In this document: positions 32,231 to 45,655 of the stretch, piece by piece | How the letters are laid out: each line of letters begins with the position of its first letter | How positions within the stretch are numbered: the stretch's first letter is position 1 | Made by a program: the position numbers and the translations under genes | Source: Dioscorea cayenensis subsp. rotundata | Lineage: Eukaryota; Streptophyta; Magnoliopsida; Dioscoreales; Dioscoreaceae | Assembly (NCBI RefSeq): GCF_009730915.1 | Contig: NC_052487.1 | Location: forward strand, 124,001-188,000 | Length of the DNA stretch: 64,000 bases | Direction: 5' to 3' | Notes under the pieces: generated by a model | Told to the model about the DNA's origin: nothing | The model's input: only the letters and a program-made list of their open reading frames with translations | Database searches by the model: none

Positions 32231-34455
32231 AATAGATGGAGAAATAGACAGCCCGTTCCGTTACATCTCACGCCGTTATCTTTACCGTTAATCTACGTGT
32301 CATTCTTAGATGATGCCACGTTTTCACCATTGACTCTCAAGTCCACGTCTAAGTCAAGTGTTCGGATCTCGAGGCATTTGAAGGAGTTTTTTGTAATGTG
32401 ATACATTATGAGGGTTGGAATGAAATTTTACTGTGTTTAGACTTATAAACCCCTGTGATTATTTTATATTACAATTTATTTAATAGGGAAATTATTGGGG
32501 GTTTTTTTAGATGTGGTTTCGAAATAAATTTCAGGTTGTTATAACTGAAATGATAATTAAATAAATAATTGAATGTGAGAATATGAAAAGGATTTGTTTG
32601 GTGGGTAGTTGGTCAGACTCAGCTGCTTGGAAATCAAATGAGTCCAAGAGTTTTTAATGGGCCCAATTTTAATTGTAAGTTTGTGTAGTTAATGAAATCA
32701 TTTCAATATCTCCTTATTCACACATGAAGGTAGAACATTTTTGTCTATCTAGTTTGATGTTTGCAAAATAATGATGAGCATTTGATTATTTTATCGTTCA
32801 CAATGATCTATTAATTTTAATATATTGAACATCTTCTAAAATTTTATAAATACAATAAATTTAAAACATAAATAACTCACAACAAAATGCGTAAAAGGGT
32901 GAAGATTCAAAACTTTACTTCTATAATATTGTCCACAAACTATATACTAGGATCTAATACTGTTCATCAGTCATGTTTATTGTTTATGATATAAGTCCTT
33001 CGTGGAAGAAACTGTGTTTTTTCTCCTCCGTGGTTGTATAGCGGAGGAGATTTATCCTGAACTGTCATTAAACCATTATAATTAGTTTACCTCTGTCACT
33101 ACTTTTCTTTGGTGTTTATAATGTTTGTCAATTTATAAATAAATAGATTTGAAACAATTCAAATATAAAATTCAAAAAATTTCTCTTTGTTTTATTTGCT
33201 AGATTGTGATATTTCTCAATTTATGAAGCTTTTATTTTGTCCATATGGCTATATAAATACTTATATTATTTACAAGAAAACTAACAAGGAAAATTGAATT
33301 TATAAGTCATGTAATCAGATTCATTAAATCAAATAATAATCTTCTGAAATGTTCATACATGTGTCAGTTTAGTTTTTAGTTTAATTTATAATATTTGGAT
33401 TATATAGGATTGTATTAAAATTTATATCGTAATGAACTACAAATTAACTTTGAACAATTAGAAATTATATATTATTGTTATTGACAAACATTCCTGTCTA
33501 TTTCATTTAAAAGGCATATTTTATGTTTACAAAAATAATATAATATGTTTATCCGAAGAAGAACATATTTTTGCTTATAATAATCAATAACCTAATTAAG
33601 ATGGTTAATCCAAGCATTTAATATTAATTGTGTGATGATGCCCTCAGGAGACATGATTACTAAACCATTAAAAAAATTAATTTTACTAATAATAGGATTA
33701 GTGCAAACAAATGCAAATCTAACATCACACACAAGTAGTAAAGAGTTTCAATTGCTATATATATATATATATATATGTTATTAAGGGCTTTGTTATGTAT
33801 GAAAAGGATTTTTTTTATTGTGATATTAATGATAGATTTGGTTGTCTTAATGATGAGATTAATTAAATCAATTAGTTTGTTCTTTTGTTGATTCACAAAC
33901 TTAAGCTTATGTTTGAGCTTGTTTGTCACTTTCTTTATCCAACATTTATGTTTTAATTAGTTTCATTAATAATATCATTCGAGTGAGTTGAACTTCTAAT
34001 CAAATGTCCATGACTTCAATATTAATTAAAGTTATAATCAAGATTAATTTGTAAATTAGATAAATATATGTATATATGTGTGGTTGTTAATGGATTGGGT
34101 GGAGTTGATATCTAGTGGGCTTGTTGTTTCGTTATTAGCCTTTTGTTTAACTAATGGGCTTCTAGATTCTCGTATGAGGGCCCGTTTATTTCATCACGAG
34201 TGAAGAGGAAGTTGACTGAGATTAGCAGTGTTTTAAACCTCAGATTAATTAATTCCTATTTAGTTTTACAATAAACCAAAATTTCATTTGTTTGGTTTTA
34301 TTTTATGTTATTATTATTATTATTATATTGGACAAAGGCGACAATCACATGTTAAGATCTCTATCGCCATTTGTTTAGTTTTATGTTTGAGAAACTTTTT
34401 TTCCCTATATAAATTTATAAATATATATAGAGATATTATTATTATTATTATTTTG
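32231..34455. other. AT-rich intergenic region
   Basis: Nothing coding was found. Simple repeats are (AT)n at about 33,755-33,776 and (ATT)n at 34,308-34,327. Confidence 0.6.
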
Positions 34456-34735
34456 ACATAGCTGATAAACACTGCCAAAGAAAAAGATAAGTATGGAGAT
34501 GCATTAGTACTTTAATAATCCCTTAGGAATTTACTATATGGGGTGAGCGAATACGTTGGTAATGATGCTCTGCCCTACCTTGGAGAGACGGAAAGTACAA
34601 CTCCTTCCAAGATAATATATAGTATTTATGTAGTATTATATAATATTTGTACAATATTGTAAAATATCTGAGCCAAAAAGTTTTAATTTTTGGGCTGCCC
34701 ATTCACCATTCTAATAGAATACTACTAGCCTACCA
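34456..34735. mobile_element. MITE-like element related to 16,211-16,600
   Basis: In inverse orientation to the first copy it shares 'ATAAACACTGCC', 'TTAGGAATTTACTATATGG', 'CAACTCCTTCC' and 'TTGTACAATA'. It is non-coding. Borders are approximate, with an (ATT)n run on the left. Confidence 0.5.
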
Positions 34736-35619
34736 ATAATTATCATAAAAAATAAAAAAATAATAAAAATATTAAGGATTGAAAGCTCTTCCTGTCCATA
34801 AAAATATGTTTGGTTGTTATTTATGGAAAGGAAAGAGTTTTAAGTTTTTTTTTCCTTTCTATTTTTTAAAATATGTTTAAATTTCAAAGCTAAGATAAGT
34901 TTGGACAAAAAAAAACTTCTTTATATTATATATATATATATATATAATTTTTTGTTTACAAAGTTTTCATTATATTTTCTATCCTTCTAAGTTACTTAAA
35001 CAAAATATATATATATATATATATATTGCTTATTTAATAACTTATACTAAACAACGAGACAACAAAAGCATGACATGAAAAGCTCATTTAAATGACATAA
35101 CTGAATAACAGATTACTTATTTAAACTTCATAAATTAAACGCAAGCCGGCCTGTTCATGCTCTTGACCTGATAAATTTTTTTTAATTTAGAATTATAAAA
35201 TTCTTTCTTAATAATTATCAAACATCATTCACATGAACATTGTCAAAGAGTTTAATAATCTCCATGTAAGTGCTTTCTTTTCTATTGATACTCATAAGCT
35301 GGCCCAAAATTTTGGTTCATTAATTATTATTCTGTTTATAAGTTTTGAAAATTAATTTTTAAAACATCTGATTATACTCTAAACATAATTAAACACAAAG
35401 ACACAGCTGATTAATTATTCCATACTTAGATACAACTCACTTAATTACATCAAACCTTAACAAAAAGAGAAAATTATTTTCTTGCTTATATATAAACTAT
35501 CTCAAGCTACTAGATCTCACACTGCTAAACATATATATATATCCATTTAAGGTCATACATAATTACTATATATATAATAATAACATGCTAATGAAGCTCT
35601 AAACATGGAACTCCATTGC
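34736..35619. other. Intergenic and 3' region of the peptide gene
   Basis: AT-rich sequence with two long TA repeats (34,926-34,947 and 35,005-35,026). No genes seen. Confidence 0.6.
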
Positions 35620-36367
35620 TTAATTAGGTATGAGCTTAAAAGGAGGCTTAGTGAGTGCTGGAGTAGGTTCATAGTTTCCATAATCATTCGTCTTTACGAC
35701 GAGAATTCGCGATCGAGGAAGTAGGATTTGTTGTTCTTCATCTCTAAATTTCCTTGATGAATATTCCTGCAATTCATTCAAAGTAATTAATTATGTAATT
35801 TAATTAAATCATAATTAATTAAGAACTCATACATGCATATATTTCTCTCTTTTTAGTTATATATATATTTATATATATATATATATATCTACTCACATGT
35901 TTGAAGGCATTTGCAAATAGAGTTGGTGCAGATCTATGAAGAAGTTTTCGATGTTCACCTGCATAATTAAACAATCATTTAAAGTGAGAAAATTTTCATT
36001 AAACACACATGAGATTTTCGCATGAAGTTATGTGAACATGCATGCAAGAACACATAGAACTTATTTGATATCCAATTAATCTCTCAGAAAGATACATAGA
36101 CTTGTGGAGTTACTTATAAACTCATAACAGACAAGTTTTTAGCATGAAAACCATGTAAATACATGCATGTAAGAACAAACACACAAAAACAGACAAAGTT
36201 TTTAGCATGAAATTTCATGCAAACATGTATATGCATGTGCATGAAGGAACAAAAAACACATAAATATAAACAAAGAACTCACCTGCAAAAGAAGCTGAAA
36301 ACAGTGATGCTGAGATGAGGATGAGAAGAAGAAGAGTGCTTGTTGATCTCTCAGAAGGCATCATCAT
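35620..36367 (-). CDS. CIF: CIF-type sulfated signalling peptide precursor
   Basis: Three small exons on minus: 36,367-36,283, 35,958-35,897 and 35,766-35,620. Both introns are GT-AG and the joined frame is 97 residues. Residues 1-28 are a signal peptide (MMMPSERSTST, then LLLLILISASLFSASFA). A variable basic region follows. The last 21 residues, D77-N97, begin DYGNYEPTPAL and end PPFKLIPN. Casparian strip integrity factors share the DYG start, with the Tyr sulfated by TPST, the P.P core and the PPFKLIPN end. Mature CIF peptides bind the GSO1/SGN3 and GSO2 receptor kinases to seal diffusion barriers, or act in tapetum and embryo cuticle formation. The stop follows Asn97 directly, so no C-terminal trimming is needed. 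Which CIF subtype it is cannot be told from this window. Confidence 0.93.
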
Positions 36368-36501
36368 CTTGATTCTTGAACCTCTTTCTCTTCCTCTCTC
36401 TCTCTCTCTCTCTAATTATCAAAAGAAATAAGAAGAAGAGATGTCTGTTTCCTCAAAGGAATAAGTCTTTGTGATATATGAAAGTATATTGATGAGAAGT
36501 T

Positions 36502-36508
36502 CTTTATA
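36502..36508 (-). promoter_or_regulatory. TATA box of the CIF gene
   Basis: On minus the context is 'CACATATAAAGAACTTC', 135 bp upstream of the ATG. A (CT/GA)n leader run at about 36,393-36,412 fits the transcribed 5' UTR in between. Confidence 0.6.
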
Positions 36509-39168
36509 TGTGACTCTATGTAAATCTCAGTGGGTCTCTATATATATATAGATATATATTTTTGAATATATAATAATTCAAAGTGATGATTCAGAAAAGG
36601 AGAGGGAGGGCACTATCTCTATGGCCTTTGGGTGAGCATTCATTAGTGATGGTGGAATACTTGAATATTCAATGATGTACTAATTAATCAATAAATTAAA
36701 CTAATAAGCATTGACAATGAGCTAACCTACTGTTGCTAGAGAACTTTGCTTTTCTATTCTTTGAAGCAATGAGAGAGCTTGGTGCAATGCCACATGGTCT
36801 TGAATCAACACACCAACTAACAAAAGAATTAACCTTCCTTTCATTAATGCCACTTGGTTTTTTAATTATATATATCAACCCAAAAAGAAAAAAACAAGGA
36901 ACAATTCTTCTCTCCTTAATTTTTATTAAAATCTCAATTTCCTGATAATTAACAACCAGTCAAGATATTCAAATGACGCGTAAGGACATCCAAAACAAAT
37001 AAATAAATCATCAATCATTTTCAATTAATCTCACTTAAGATTTGAAATGTTGTAATTTTAACTTAATCTCTATATACTTTACAACTTATGTATACAAATA
37101 CAAAAGAGAGAGTAACAGTGTATTATTATTGCATGGTTTTGTGAGTGGGAAGCACTAGTTTAACATAGGAATTGCTGAGCTGCAAAGATAAGGTATTAAT
37201 GGAGGGAATAAAACATTTGAAGGGATGGATTGATAGTGCTCCAAATTATGCATGAAGACAGGGACATAGAACCAAACCACATATTTGAAAGGACAATGGT
37301 GGAGAATAAAGGGTTCCACTACCTAGCAACCTAGCCTGTTTAATATTTCATGCTTATGTTCTCTTTATCACAAAGTGCCAGTGGTTATGACTTTGTTTAT
37401 CTAAAGCTATGTAGCCTTCCAATTATCTTATACCATGCTATACATACACCAACATTGTCTAATTAAAAGCTACATTGTTGCGCTACTTTATATACATATA
37501 ATATATATCCTCATAAAGTATATATGCATAGTTATCCAAGTGTCCTTAATGTCATAGCTATGGTATGTCGCACACAAGTGGTAAAAGAAACCGGATTTCA
37601 AAAAACCGGCCTAATAGCATACATGGCACTCTTATTAGACATATAGCAGCCCTAATGCTCTCATTAGACCCCCAGCACCAAGCCAGCTAGCATGCTTGAG
37701 CGGCACCTGTCAGGTTCAAGTGTACACAATAAAAATTGGTCAATATCTCATTAAACAGGCATGCGATAAAAAAGGATACCCATCACTTATATGCACATTA
37801 TCTCTCTCAAGTACCTATATATGGCAGTGTCAATCGAAGTTTGACGCCCTCGTCAGGCCCCAACGCATAGTCAATCAGCTTGTTTGAGCTCGCAGATTAC
37901 CATATTCGATTTTATATGAGGGCCCATGCTGTTATTCATGTATAGGTTAGAGGATCCAATACTGAGCCCAATACGGGGCCCACATTGATTCTCAACGGAA
38001 ACACAAATGTTGCACATAAATGATGAAAATAGTGGATAAAAAAAACCGCATTATAAAAAATGATACCCACCACTTAAATGAACATGGAATCTCTCTAAAG
38101 AAGACGGTGGGGTGGAACTAATTTTGGGTCAATCCATTACATGGTACTAACACCTCATTTTTTTGACTTTTAACCATAATGTTTAACTAGTGATCATAAA
38201 TACATTGGTTTTATTTTTTAAAAAAAAAATCTCTAAAATTTATTATGTTTTTATTTTTTCCATGTAAAGGATCTTTAAGACCTTATTACACAATTAATTA
38301 AGCTTTTTTTTAAGGGATATACAATCAAAATACACCCAATGTAAATATGTTATGAAGTTAAAAAACATCACGAATAGTAAAAATGGTTATATACTATTAT
38401 ATGCATGATCATGAACAATAACTGACATTTTAATTAATGACACTTTGATTACATGTCGGCTTTATTAATTAAATGATTAATTAATTTGGTCATTGTTCTC
38501 AAACATTGGGGAATGTGGCACAATAATAAGTTAATGTGTATTTAAAGTATCTTATAACATGGTTTGGTAATTGACCAAATAACTTGCTCAAGATCCAAAA
38601 TCCATGACATGCATGAAAACACAAACACATTGAATTTAGAATGTTGTCTCTTTGTATATTTCATATATATATTATATATATATATATAAGATTAATGTTG
38701 AACTTGAATTAGTAATGAGTTTAATGACTTGAGGGAATAGTCTTTGAATAATGTACTAATTTAATTATTTTGCTTTAAGTCAAAGTCAATCACAATACAC
38801 ATAATACATATACATGCCGCCCCAATTGGCACAAGCTAAGCAAACTTATTTTTTTTTTCATTTCCTTAATTAATTTAATCATTTAGTACAGCCAGTTGAC
38901 ATAGATTCAAGAGAAAAATATGTATATAAATTATTAATTTATGGAAAATGTGAGAATAAAGGTTAGCTTCCTAACATAGCAATGCCCTTTGTCAAGGGTG
39001 ACTTGGAGAAGTATTAAATCATTCATTTTCATTCTACATATCTTTCATTTTGTTCAATGCCGTGTTATATAATGGAAGAAAAAAAATTATATATATTATT
39101 TTAGAATATGATAAATTAGAAATTACTACCCATTGAAATGTATCATTGATAACAAGGATTGTTTTCTT
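36509..39168. other. AT-rich intergenic region
   Basis: No gene seen. Around 37,560-38,100 a phrase recurs with changes: 'GATACCCATCACTTATATG...ATCTCTCTCAAG' at 37,776 and 'GATACCCACCACTTAAATG...ATCTCTCTAAAG' at 38,062, a diverged internal repeat of unknown type. Confidence 0.55.
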
Positions 39169-39179
39169 GTCTTTATTTT

Positions 39180-39536
39180 ATTTTATTTTATTTTATTTTT
39201 ATTTTTTTTTTAATAAGGTGGATAAACCATAATTTATTAAAAAGAAAAAAACAGCAAAGTACAGAGTACAGAAAACAGAAGTGACATAAAAGAACAAACA
39301 AAGTAAAGAACTGTAATCCTCACCAGGGATGAGGAGAATAGTGAACAGAGAAAGCAAGATAAAAACAAAGACAAGATAAAATATCTGAAGCTAGCGAAGT
39401 CAACCGTCTGGAGATACAGGCCTGCTCAGAAAAGGAAGATACGGATCACTCTTGACTAGTGCTGGGCGCCATATTGCCGGTGTGGTCGGAAGATCTGGAG
39501 CTCAGGAAGCTTAAGGAACGCCATATTGCCGGTGTG
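39180..39536 (-). mobile_element. 5'-truncated LINE 3' end, minus orientation
   Basis: The perfect 11-bp duplication GTCTTTATTTT occurs at 39,169-39,179 and 39,537-39,547. Reverse complement of the left end reads 'GGTTTATCCACCTTATT', the local LINE terminus. A 53-bp tandem duplication of 'CGCCATATTGCCGGTGTGG' lies at its other end (39,467 and 39,520). Confidence 0.88.
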
Positions 39537-39547
39537 GTCTTTATTTT

Positions 39548-40667
39548 CTTGCTTCCATTTCTTGCATAAATTTGGTCAAGAAATATAAATTATAGTATTA
39601 TTTTGCAGCTATTAAGTTTTGTTTGACTTTTTTTATTTCAATTATGTTCTAATATACTCAATATTTTTTTAATGAATTAATCCACATGGTTCATCCATTA
39701 GGATAAAAAATAATAACGGGTCTTCCTGCCATACATTAATTTCCAACATTAAAAAAAAAAATGAAGTAATTAGACCAATATTTGGATGACGCTAGTGGGC
39801 CCCACTAGAGCTGGATTATGGGCCCTTTCTACGCGGCACAGACAGCACGGCCATTTTTTTCTTGTAATAAAAAAATGAGAAAAAAAATAAAAAAAGGTAT
39901 ATTAGTCTTAGTTTTTTTTAAAAAACAATTATAGTGATATATTATTATTATTTTTGTAAATTATTAATTATACTTGAGAAGTTGAGTGCTCAACGTTGCA
40001 AAAGTATATATATGTATATATATATATATATATTCACTTATATATGATCACAAAAATGAGAAATTGTTTATATATCTTGTCAAAATCATGTTTGATTATG
40101 TGTCCTCTAAATCTTATTTATTTATTTATTTATATATCCCTCTAAGCCAAAGTTCAACTAGAAAAATTTATAAAATAATTAAATTATTATTTATCCATTT
40201 CTCTTCATTTAATTTAGATATTGAAAGGAGTGACAAAGGCAATCATTAATTTATATTTTTATAAAAAAATTAAAACCTAATTTTCAATAGGGTATAAAAA
40301 TAAATAATTTTTTTACAAATAAATATGATTTTTATCATAATATAATATGGTGGCTGTCGTCCAAATTTGCAGTGTTATATGTAAGTAAAAATTTTATTTT
40401 TATATAAATAAGCGACAAGTGTCCCATCTAAAAAAAAGTCAGGGATATGCACAGAAGAAGAATTAATATCTTAAAAAAAATTTGTACCCCCAATTTATTT
40501 AGGCTTTCAAGTTAAATTTTGGTCCTCTCTGAAATTAACATCTCAGGTAAAAACCCGGTGACAATAGGCTATAAGCCTGTTGATGCAATATTTGCAAAAG
40601 CATCCTCGAATTTTTAAATTTAAATTTATAACAATGGAATATATCTACGTACGCGGGCCGGTTATGC
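39548..40667. other. Intergenic, AT-rich
   Basis: No gene seen. TA repeats lie at about 40,014-40,032. GC content rises from about 40,640 into the PWP1 promoter. Confidence 0.6.
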
Positions 40668-40771
40668 TGGGCCGAGAAGGAACACTCCGTAGAAAACAGA
40701 TCTGGGCCCAAACAATGCGGGTTTCGGGTCGGATCCGATAAGCCAAACGGATCCCTCATCTTAAACCCTAA
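40668..40771 (+). promoter_or_regulatory. PWP1 promoter: two site II motifs and a telo-box
   Basis: TGGGCC occurs at 40,668-40,673 and 40,703-40,708, and AAACCCTAA at 40,763-40,771. Site II elements bound by TCP factors plus a telo-box are the known promoter pattern of plant ribosomal-protein and ribosome-biogenesis genes, which fits the product. Confidence 0.7.
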
Positions 40772-40867
40772 CAAAACTCATCCGCGTTCTCCCGCGAGAC
40801 GAAACCTCTCCTCCCTCGCCACGCCGTCTCCGGAGATTCAAGGTCGTGCCTTTCGACGTCTCCAGTG
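40772..40867 (+). other. PWP1 non-coding first exon
   Basis: The GC-rich leader ends at 'CTCCAGTG|GTGAGC' (donor at 40,868). The leader intron closes at 'TATAGTTAG|GTTGTGG' (41,295/41,296), 12 bp before the ATG. The transcription start is approximate. Confidence 0.6.
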
Positions 40868-41307
40868 GTGAGCTCATTCTTTTCCCTCAAATCCATGCGC
40901 GTTTTGAGTTTTATTTTGGATTTCTCTGTTTCTCCGTATCGAAATCGCCGAATTCTCCTATATATATATATATACACACACAAGGGAATTTAATGGGGAA
41001 AACTGAGGATTTTATGGAGTTATAATGATTTTATATGATTTAGATTCATGCTGTTAATGTGGAACTGATGTTAAATTTGATTCTGCTTCTCTTATCAATC
41101 TAGAAAACTAAGGAATTGATGAAGTTTTAGTGTGTTTACATGTAATGGAACTGATGTTGATTTGATCCTGTTTTCTTAGCATTGGAGAAAACTGAGAAAT
41201 TTGATGGTTTTTTTTGGTAAGTTTATATGTTTTAGATTCACACTGCCGATGTGAAACTGATATTCGTTTGATTTTTGTTTATCTTATATAGTTAGGTTGT
41301 GGTAAGG

Positions 41308-44300
41308 ATGATTTCGGCTGTGTGTTGGATCCCGAAGGGGGCTTCAAAGGTTGTCCCTGAGTCATTTGAGCCACCTACTCAAGAGGAGATCGAAGAGATT
41401 ACAAAGTCTGGAGCATTGGAGAGAAGGTGGATTTTTTATTATTAATATCTACATTGTTTTTCAATTCAATGGTTTTGAGTAGTTTGGTTGATGTGAGTTG
41501 ACAGTAATGATAGTGAAGAAGAGGAAGAACAGGATATGGAAATGGATGACACTGAGAAGGAGGTTGGTGGAGTTGCTCGGGCATTAGCTGCAGTGAAGGC
41601 TCTTGGGAAGGCTCATGGAGATAATAGTTCGAATGATCTGAAGGGCATCATTGACGCCCTTAGAGAGCTTGACATGGATCATTATGATGATGAGGATGAT
41701 GGTATTTGCGTTAGTCAATAAATTGATTGTCTGATGATAATCCCTTTTTCTTTTCTACTTGTTGAGTAATTTATTTTTATTGCTGCCGCTAGGAATCAAT
41801 GTTCTGAGTTCGGGACTAGGTGACATTTATTATCCAAGCAATGACATGGACCCTTACTTGCAGGGCATGGATGTGAGCCTTTTTCTTCTTTTCTTTTTCT
41901 CATTTTTGAATCTCTATTTTCTGCTTTATGTTGTTTAGCAATGTTTTCATCGTTCTGGAATAATGGGATGTATTGCAGGATGACGATGACGAAGATGTTG
42001 AGGACAGGACTATAAAACCAACTGATGCAGTTATAGTCTGTGCTTGCAATGAGGATGATGTCAGTTCTCTTCAGGTGTGCAGCTGGGGTTTGAGATATGT
42101 ATATATATATATATATATTTCTAAATTTAAGATGGACATTGGTAATGCTTGGTGGTCAATAAGTACAGCTAAAGGCAATGGGGAAAAATCTTTCTTTACT
42201 TTGATTCTATTATTTTCTTGCCTAGATTATAGTATTGTTTTATTACTATAACGTTTCTCAGTTAGTTAACACTGAACTCATGCTCTGGTTTTATTACTAC
42301 ATCAATTTCTTTTCTTCTGACAGGTTTCAATATTTGAGGAATTAGAGGACAAGGAGACAAATCTGTATGCTAATAATGAAATTATTCTTTCAGCATTTCC
42401 CCTGTGCACAGCTTGGCTTGATTGCAACCTAAAAGGTGGTGAATCTGGTGATAAAGGTAAAGCCCTTTTTCCATGTGTCACAAGTCTTAGTAGCAGTTGC
42501 CTCATTACAAATATATGAATTTATGTGTTGGTTTATTTTTTTTTCTGCTGTATATAACTGACAATTCATGCCTTGTTCACTCTTATAGTCAGGCGGTATA
42601 CAGTTATGCAGTGGTTTGTCAGTTTCTTTAGCCTTAATTATTGTCTCTTTTGTTTCCTTAGAAAATGTGAAAAAAAAAATGGGCGATCTAGTTGTATAGA
42701 TCATGTCAGTTAAAATTCTGGTTGTTTTTGCAGGGAACTTCATAGCTGTTGGCTCAATGGAACCCGCTATTGAGATATGGGACCTTGATCTTGTAGGTTC
42801 TTGATTAACAACTTTTTGTAGATTTGTCATTCAATAGCTATTACGACTTCTATTTGTTAAATGACATAACCTTCAAATGATAAGTGTTTCTTTCATTGCT
42901 GATTGTATATTATTGTTTGTCTTACCAGCTTGGAGAGGTTCAACCTTTTATGGTATTAGGAGGGATCTCTAAGAAGAAAACAGGAAAGAAGGTTTGTTGT
43001 TAGGACACTTTATTTACATATTGAAAAACCGTTGGACTGCCTCTTCTACTATTTTTTGGGTTGATTTTCTATTATGCAGTCTGTTACATGCATTATTAGC
43101 TATTTTGTAGAAAACCAAACTTTTTGATGCTAAGGTTTTTTTGGTGGTTTAGAAATTTCAAGAATCACACACACACACACACACACACACATACAACACC
43201 ACCCTCACACACCCAAAGTCCTAGAACTGTGTGGCGTGACTTTTCTCTGTCATAAAGTGATTGGTATTTTTTCTTAGAAGTCCATAGATGACTTTTATGT
43301 TGGGGTGGCATGCTAAGTTGGGTTGGGTTGGGTGTATCCTTCTTCAACTGTCATTTTCTCAATTTTTTTTAAAAAATTTGTTATGAGTAGACATCAATCA
43401 AATACAAGAGGGGCAGTCACAGAGATTCAGTACTTGGCCTTGCTTGGAACAAAGTTGTCAGGCAAGCAAACATTATTCTGCAATTCATTTGTTTATGTTT
43501 GGGTGATTTTCTTTCTTTCTGCATTAACTTTTTATTACCTTATATTCAGGAATGCTCTAGCTAGTGCTAGTGCTGACAAGACTGTTAAAGTGTGGGACAT
43601 GGTTACTGGGAAATGCACCGTGACTTTGGAGCATCACACAGACAAGGTGCCACCTTTTCTTTGATGAGAACAACCTTTTTGTTTTGGTGCATTAATAATC
43701 ATATATTTGTATTTATTAGTTGCAGTACTCATCATATATTTATTATATTATTTTTCACAATTAGATGGTTACATAACACATAGTGAAACTGTGATAGGCT
43801 GGCCTTCATTGCAGTGATGATGATGTTTAGTTTTACACGATGGTAACCGGTGGCCTTGATTCTGTTACAGGTGCAAGCAGTCGCATGGAGCCGATATGCA
43901 CCAGAAATACTTGTTAGTGGATCTTTTGACCATACAGTTGCCTTGGTAGGCATTCACTGCTCTTTTCCGGCATATGTCTAGTTGTCATGAATTCAAATAA
44001 AAGACCTATGAACTGATTTTTTGGAAAAGAAAAGAAAAATGGAAAACTAACTTGGATAATTAGAAAGAGATATTTCTTAGGTGCATTTGTAGAAATATTT
44101 GCTGCACCATTGTTATGCCATGGCTATTTGCTACATCATTTTATGCCATGGCCAGGAATACCCATTTTGATTTGAATAACATGATAATATTGACATATCA
44201 TTGATCCTAAATTTTGGCTTGGATTCCTTCTTTGTTAACATAATGAAAGTTTGTTGAAGATATTTTCTCCTTCTGCATTTTTTTTTATCTCTCCCAGTAG

Positions 44301-45655
44301 AGATTATCAAAGCAGTGTGTTTGTGTACATGTTTTTTAATTGACTCTCTGTCTTGATATGCAGATGGATGTCCGATTTAATGACCGTGCCCCAAACACAT
44401 GGCAGGTTTCAGCTGATGTTGAGAGTGTAGAGTTGGATCCGCATAATGAACACTTGTTTGCTGTAAGTTGTTCATATTGTGGAGGATTTCTGGTCAAGTA
44501 TTTTGTTAAGATAATGTTGAACGCTAAAATCTGTAGGAGTTATGAGTTATGATAAGGGATTAGGGCACCTTAAAGAAGCAAACGATTTATAGCACCAAGT
44601 CCTTTTGCTTAACATGAATATTATTATTCTTATACTAAGGCCGTGTTGGGTTTTGATTCTTGATGGATAGCTTTGCTCTTTTCTTATCATCAATTTTTTT
44701 TTAAACTTTTTTTTTTTTTTAACTTTGTTTTTCATTTGGCTCAGGTGAGTCTTGACAATGGTACTGTTCAAGGCTTTGATGCCCGGACAGCTACTTCAGT
44801 TTCAACATCTGGTTCCAGGTCGATTTTCACTCTCCATGCTCATGAGAAAGCTGTCACCTCAATTGCTTATAATCCAGCTGCACCTAATGTATGATTTCTC
44901 TACCTTATTTCATTAAAATGAATTCAAACCAGGAATGCAGTCTGACATGCCTTATTTTTCTACATTCTCAGCTTCTTGCTACAGGTTCAATGGATAAAAA
45001 GGTAAGAATATCAACCATGCATCATCTGAATTATTTATTAACCATAAAACTTTCTGCTAAGATCTTCGACATGTTTCAGGTCAAACTTTGGGATCTGTCT
45101 AACAACCAACCTTCATGTGTTGCGTCCACAAATCCGAAAGCTGTGAGTCCTCCAACCTCCATTTCTTTAGCAAGATGATTTATAACCCTATCACTACTAA
45201 AATCAGAAATCAAGGCTAAATTTTTACTAGTCCTCCAATTCGTATCATGTTTTGCTATTATATATATGAACTCTCTAGGCTCGTTCGGGTCATGGAAAAG
45301 ATTACATCACTATATAAATCAGAGTAATGTGTAGACATTTTCATGGATGTGACATAGAGATGAATATTAACGCCGTCGGTCCTTTATGTTTGTCTTATGT
45401 TTTCAGGGATCTGTTTTCTCTTTAGCATTCTCAGAAGACTGTCCTTTCCAACTAGCCATCGGAGGTTCGAAGGGGAAGCTGAAGGTGAGCACTAAATCCT
45501 CAAAACACTCATCCCTTCTACTTAGTATTTGTCAGCTGATATGAACTACAACACTTGATTCTTCACAGGTTTGGGACGTACTCACTGATCATGGTGTTGC
45601 TAATAAATTCGGGAAGTTCGCCAACGGAGGAACGGAAACTGCGCCGGTTGGTTGA
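41308..45655 (+). CDS. PWP1: PWP1-like WD40 protein, ribosome biogenesis
   Basis: Sixteen coding exons: 41,308-41,426; 41,505-41,701; 41,793-41,872; 41,979-42,074; 42,324-42,456; 42,734-42,792; 42,929-42,991; 43,391-43,461; 43,550-43,646; 43,871-43,945; 44,364-44,462; 44,745-44,888; 44,972-45,001; 45,080-45,142; 45,407-45,484; 45,569-45,655. The total is 1,491 nt, or 496 residues. The N-terminus MISAVCWIPKGA is characteristic of PWP1. An acidic segment follows (SNDSEEEEEQ; DDDDDEDVED). WD repeats include 'AVGSMEPAIEIWDLD' (about 210), 'ASASADKTVKVWDM' (277), 'LVSGSFDHTVAL', 'ATGSMDKKVKLWDLS' (414) and 'AIGGSKGKLKVWDV'. Yeast and animal PWP1 act in the nucleolus in large-subunit and rRNA maturation. 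Intron 8 (43,462-43,549) uses a GC donor. Introns carry (AT)n at 42,102 and (CA)n at 43,166. Confidence 0.95.
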
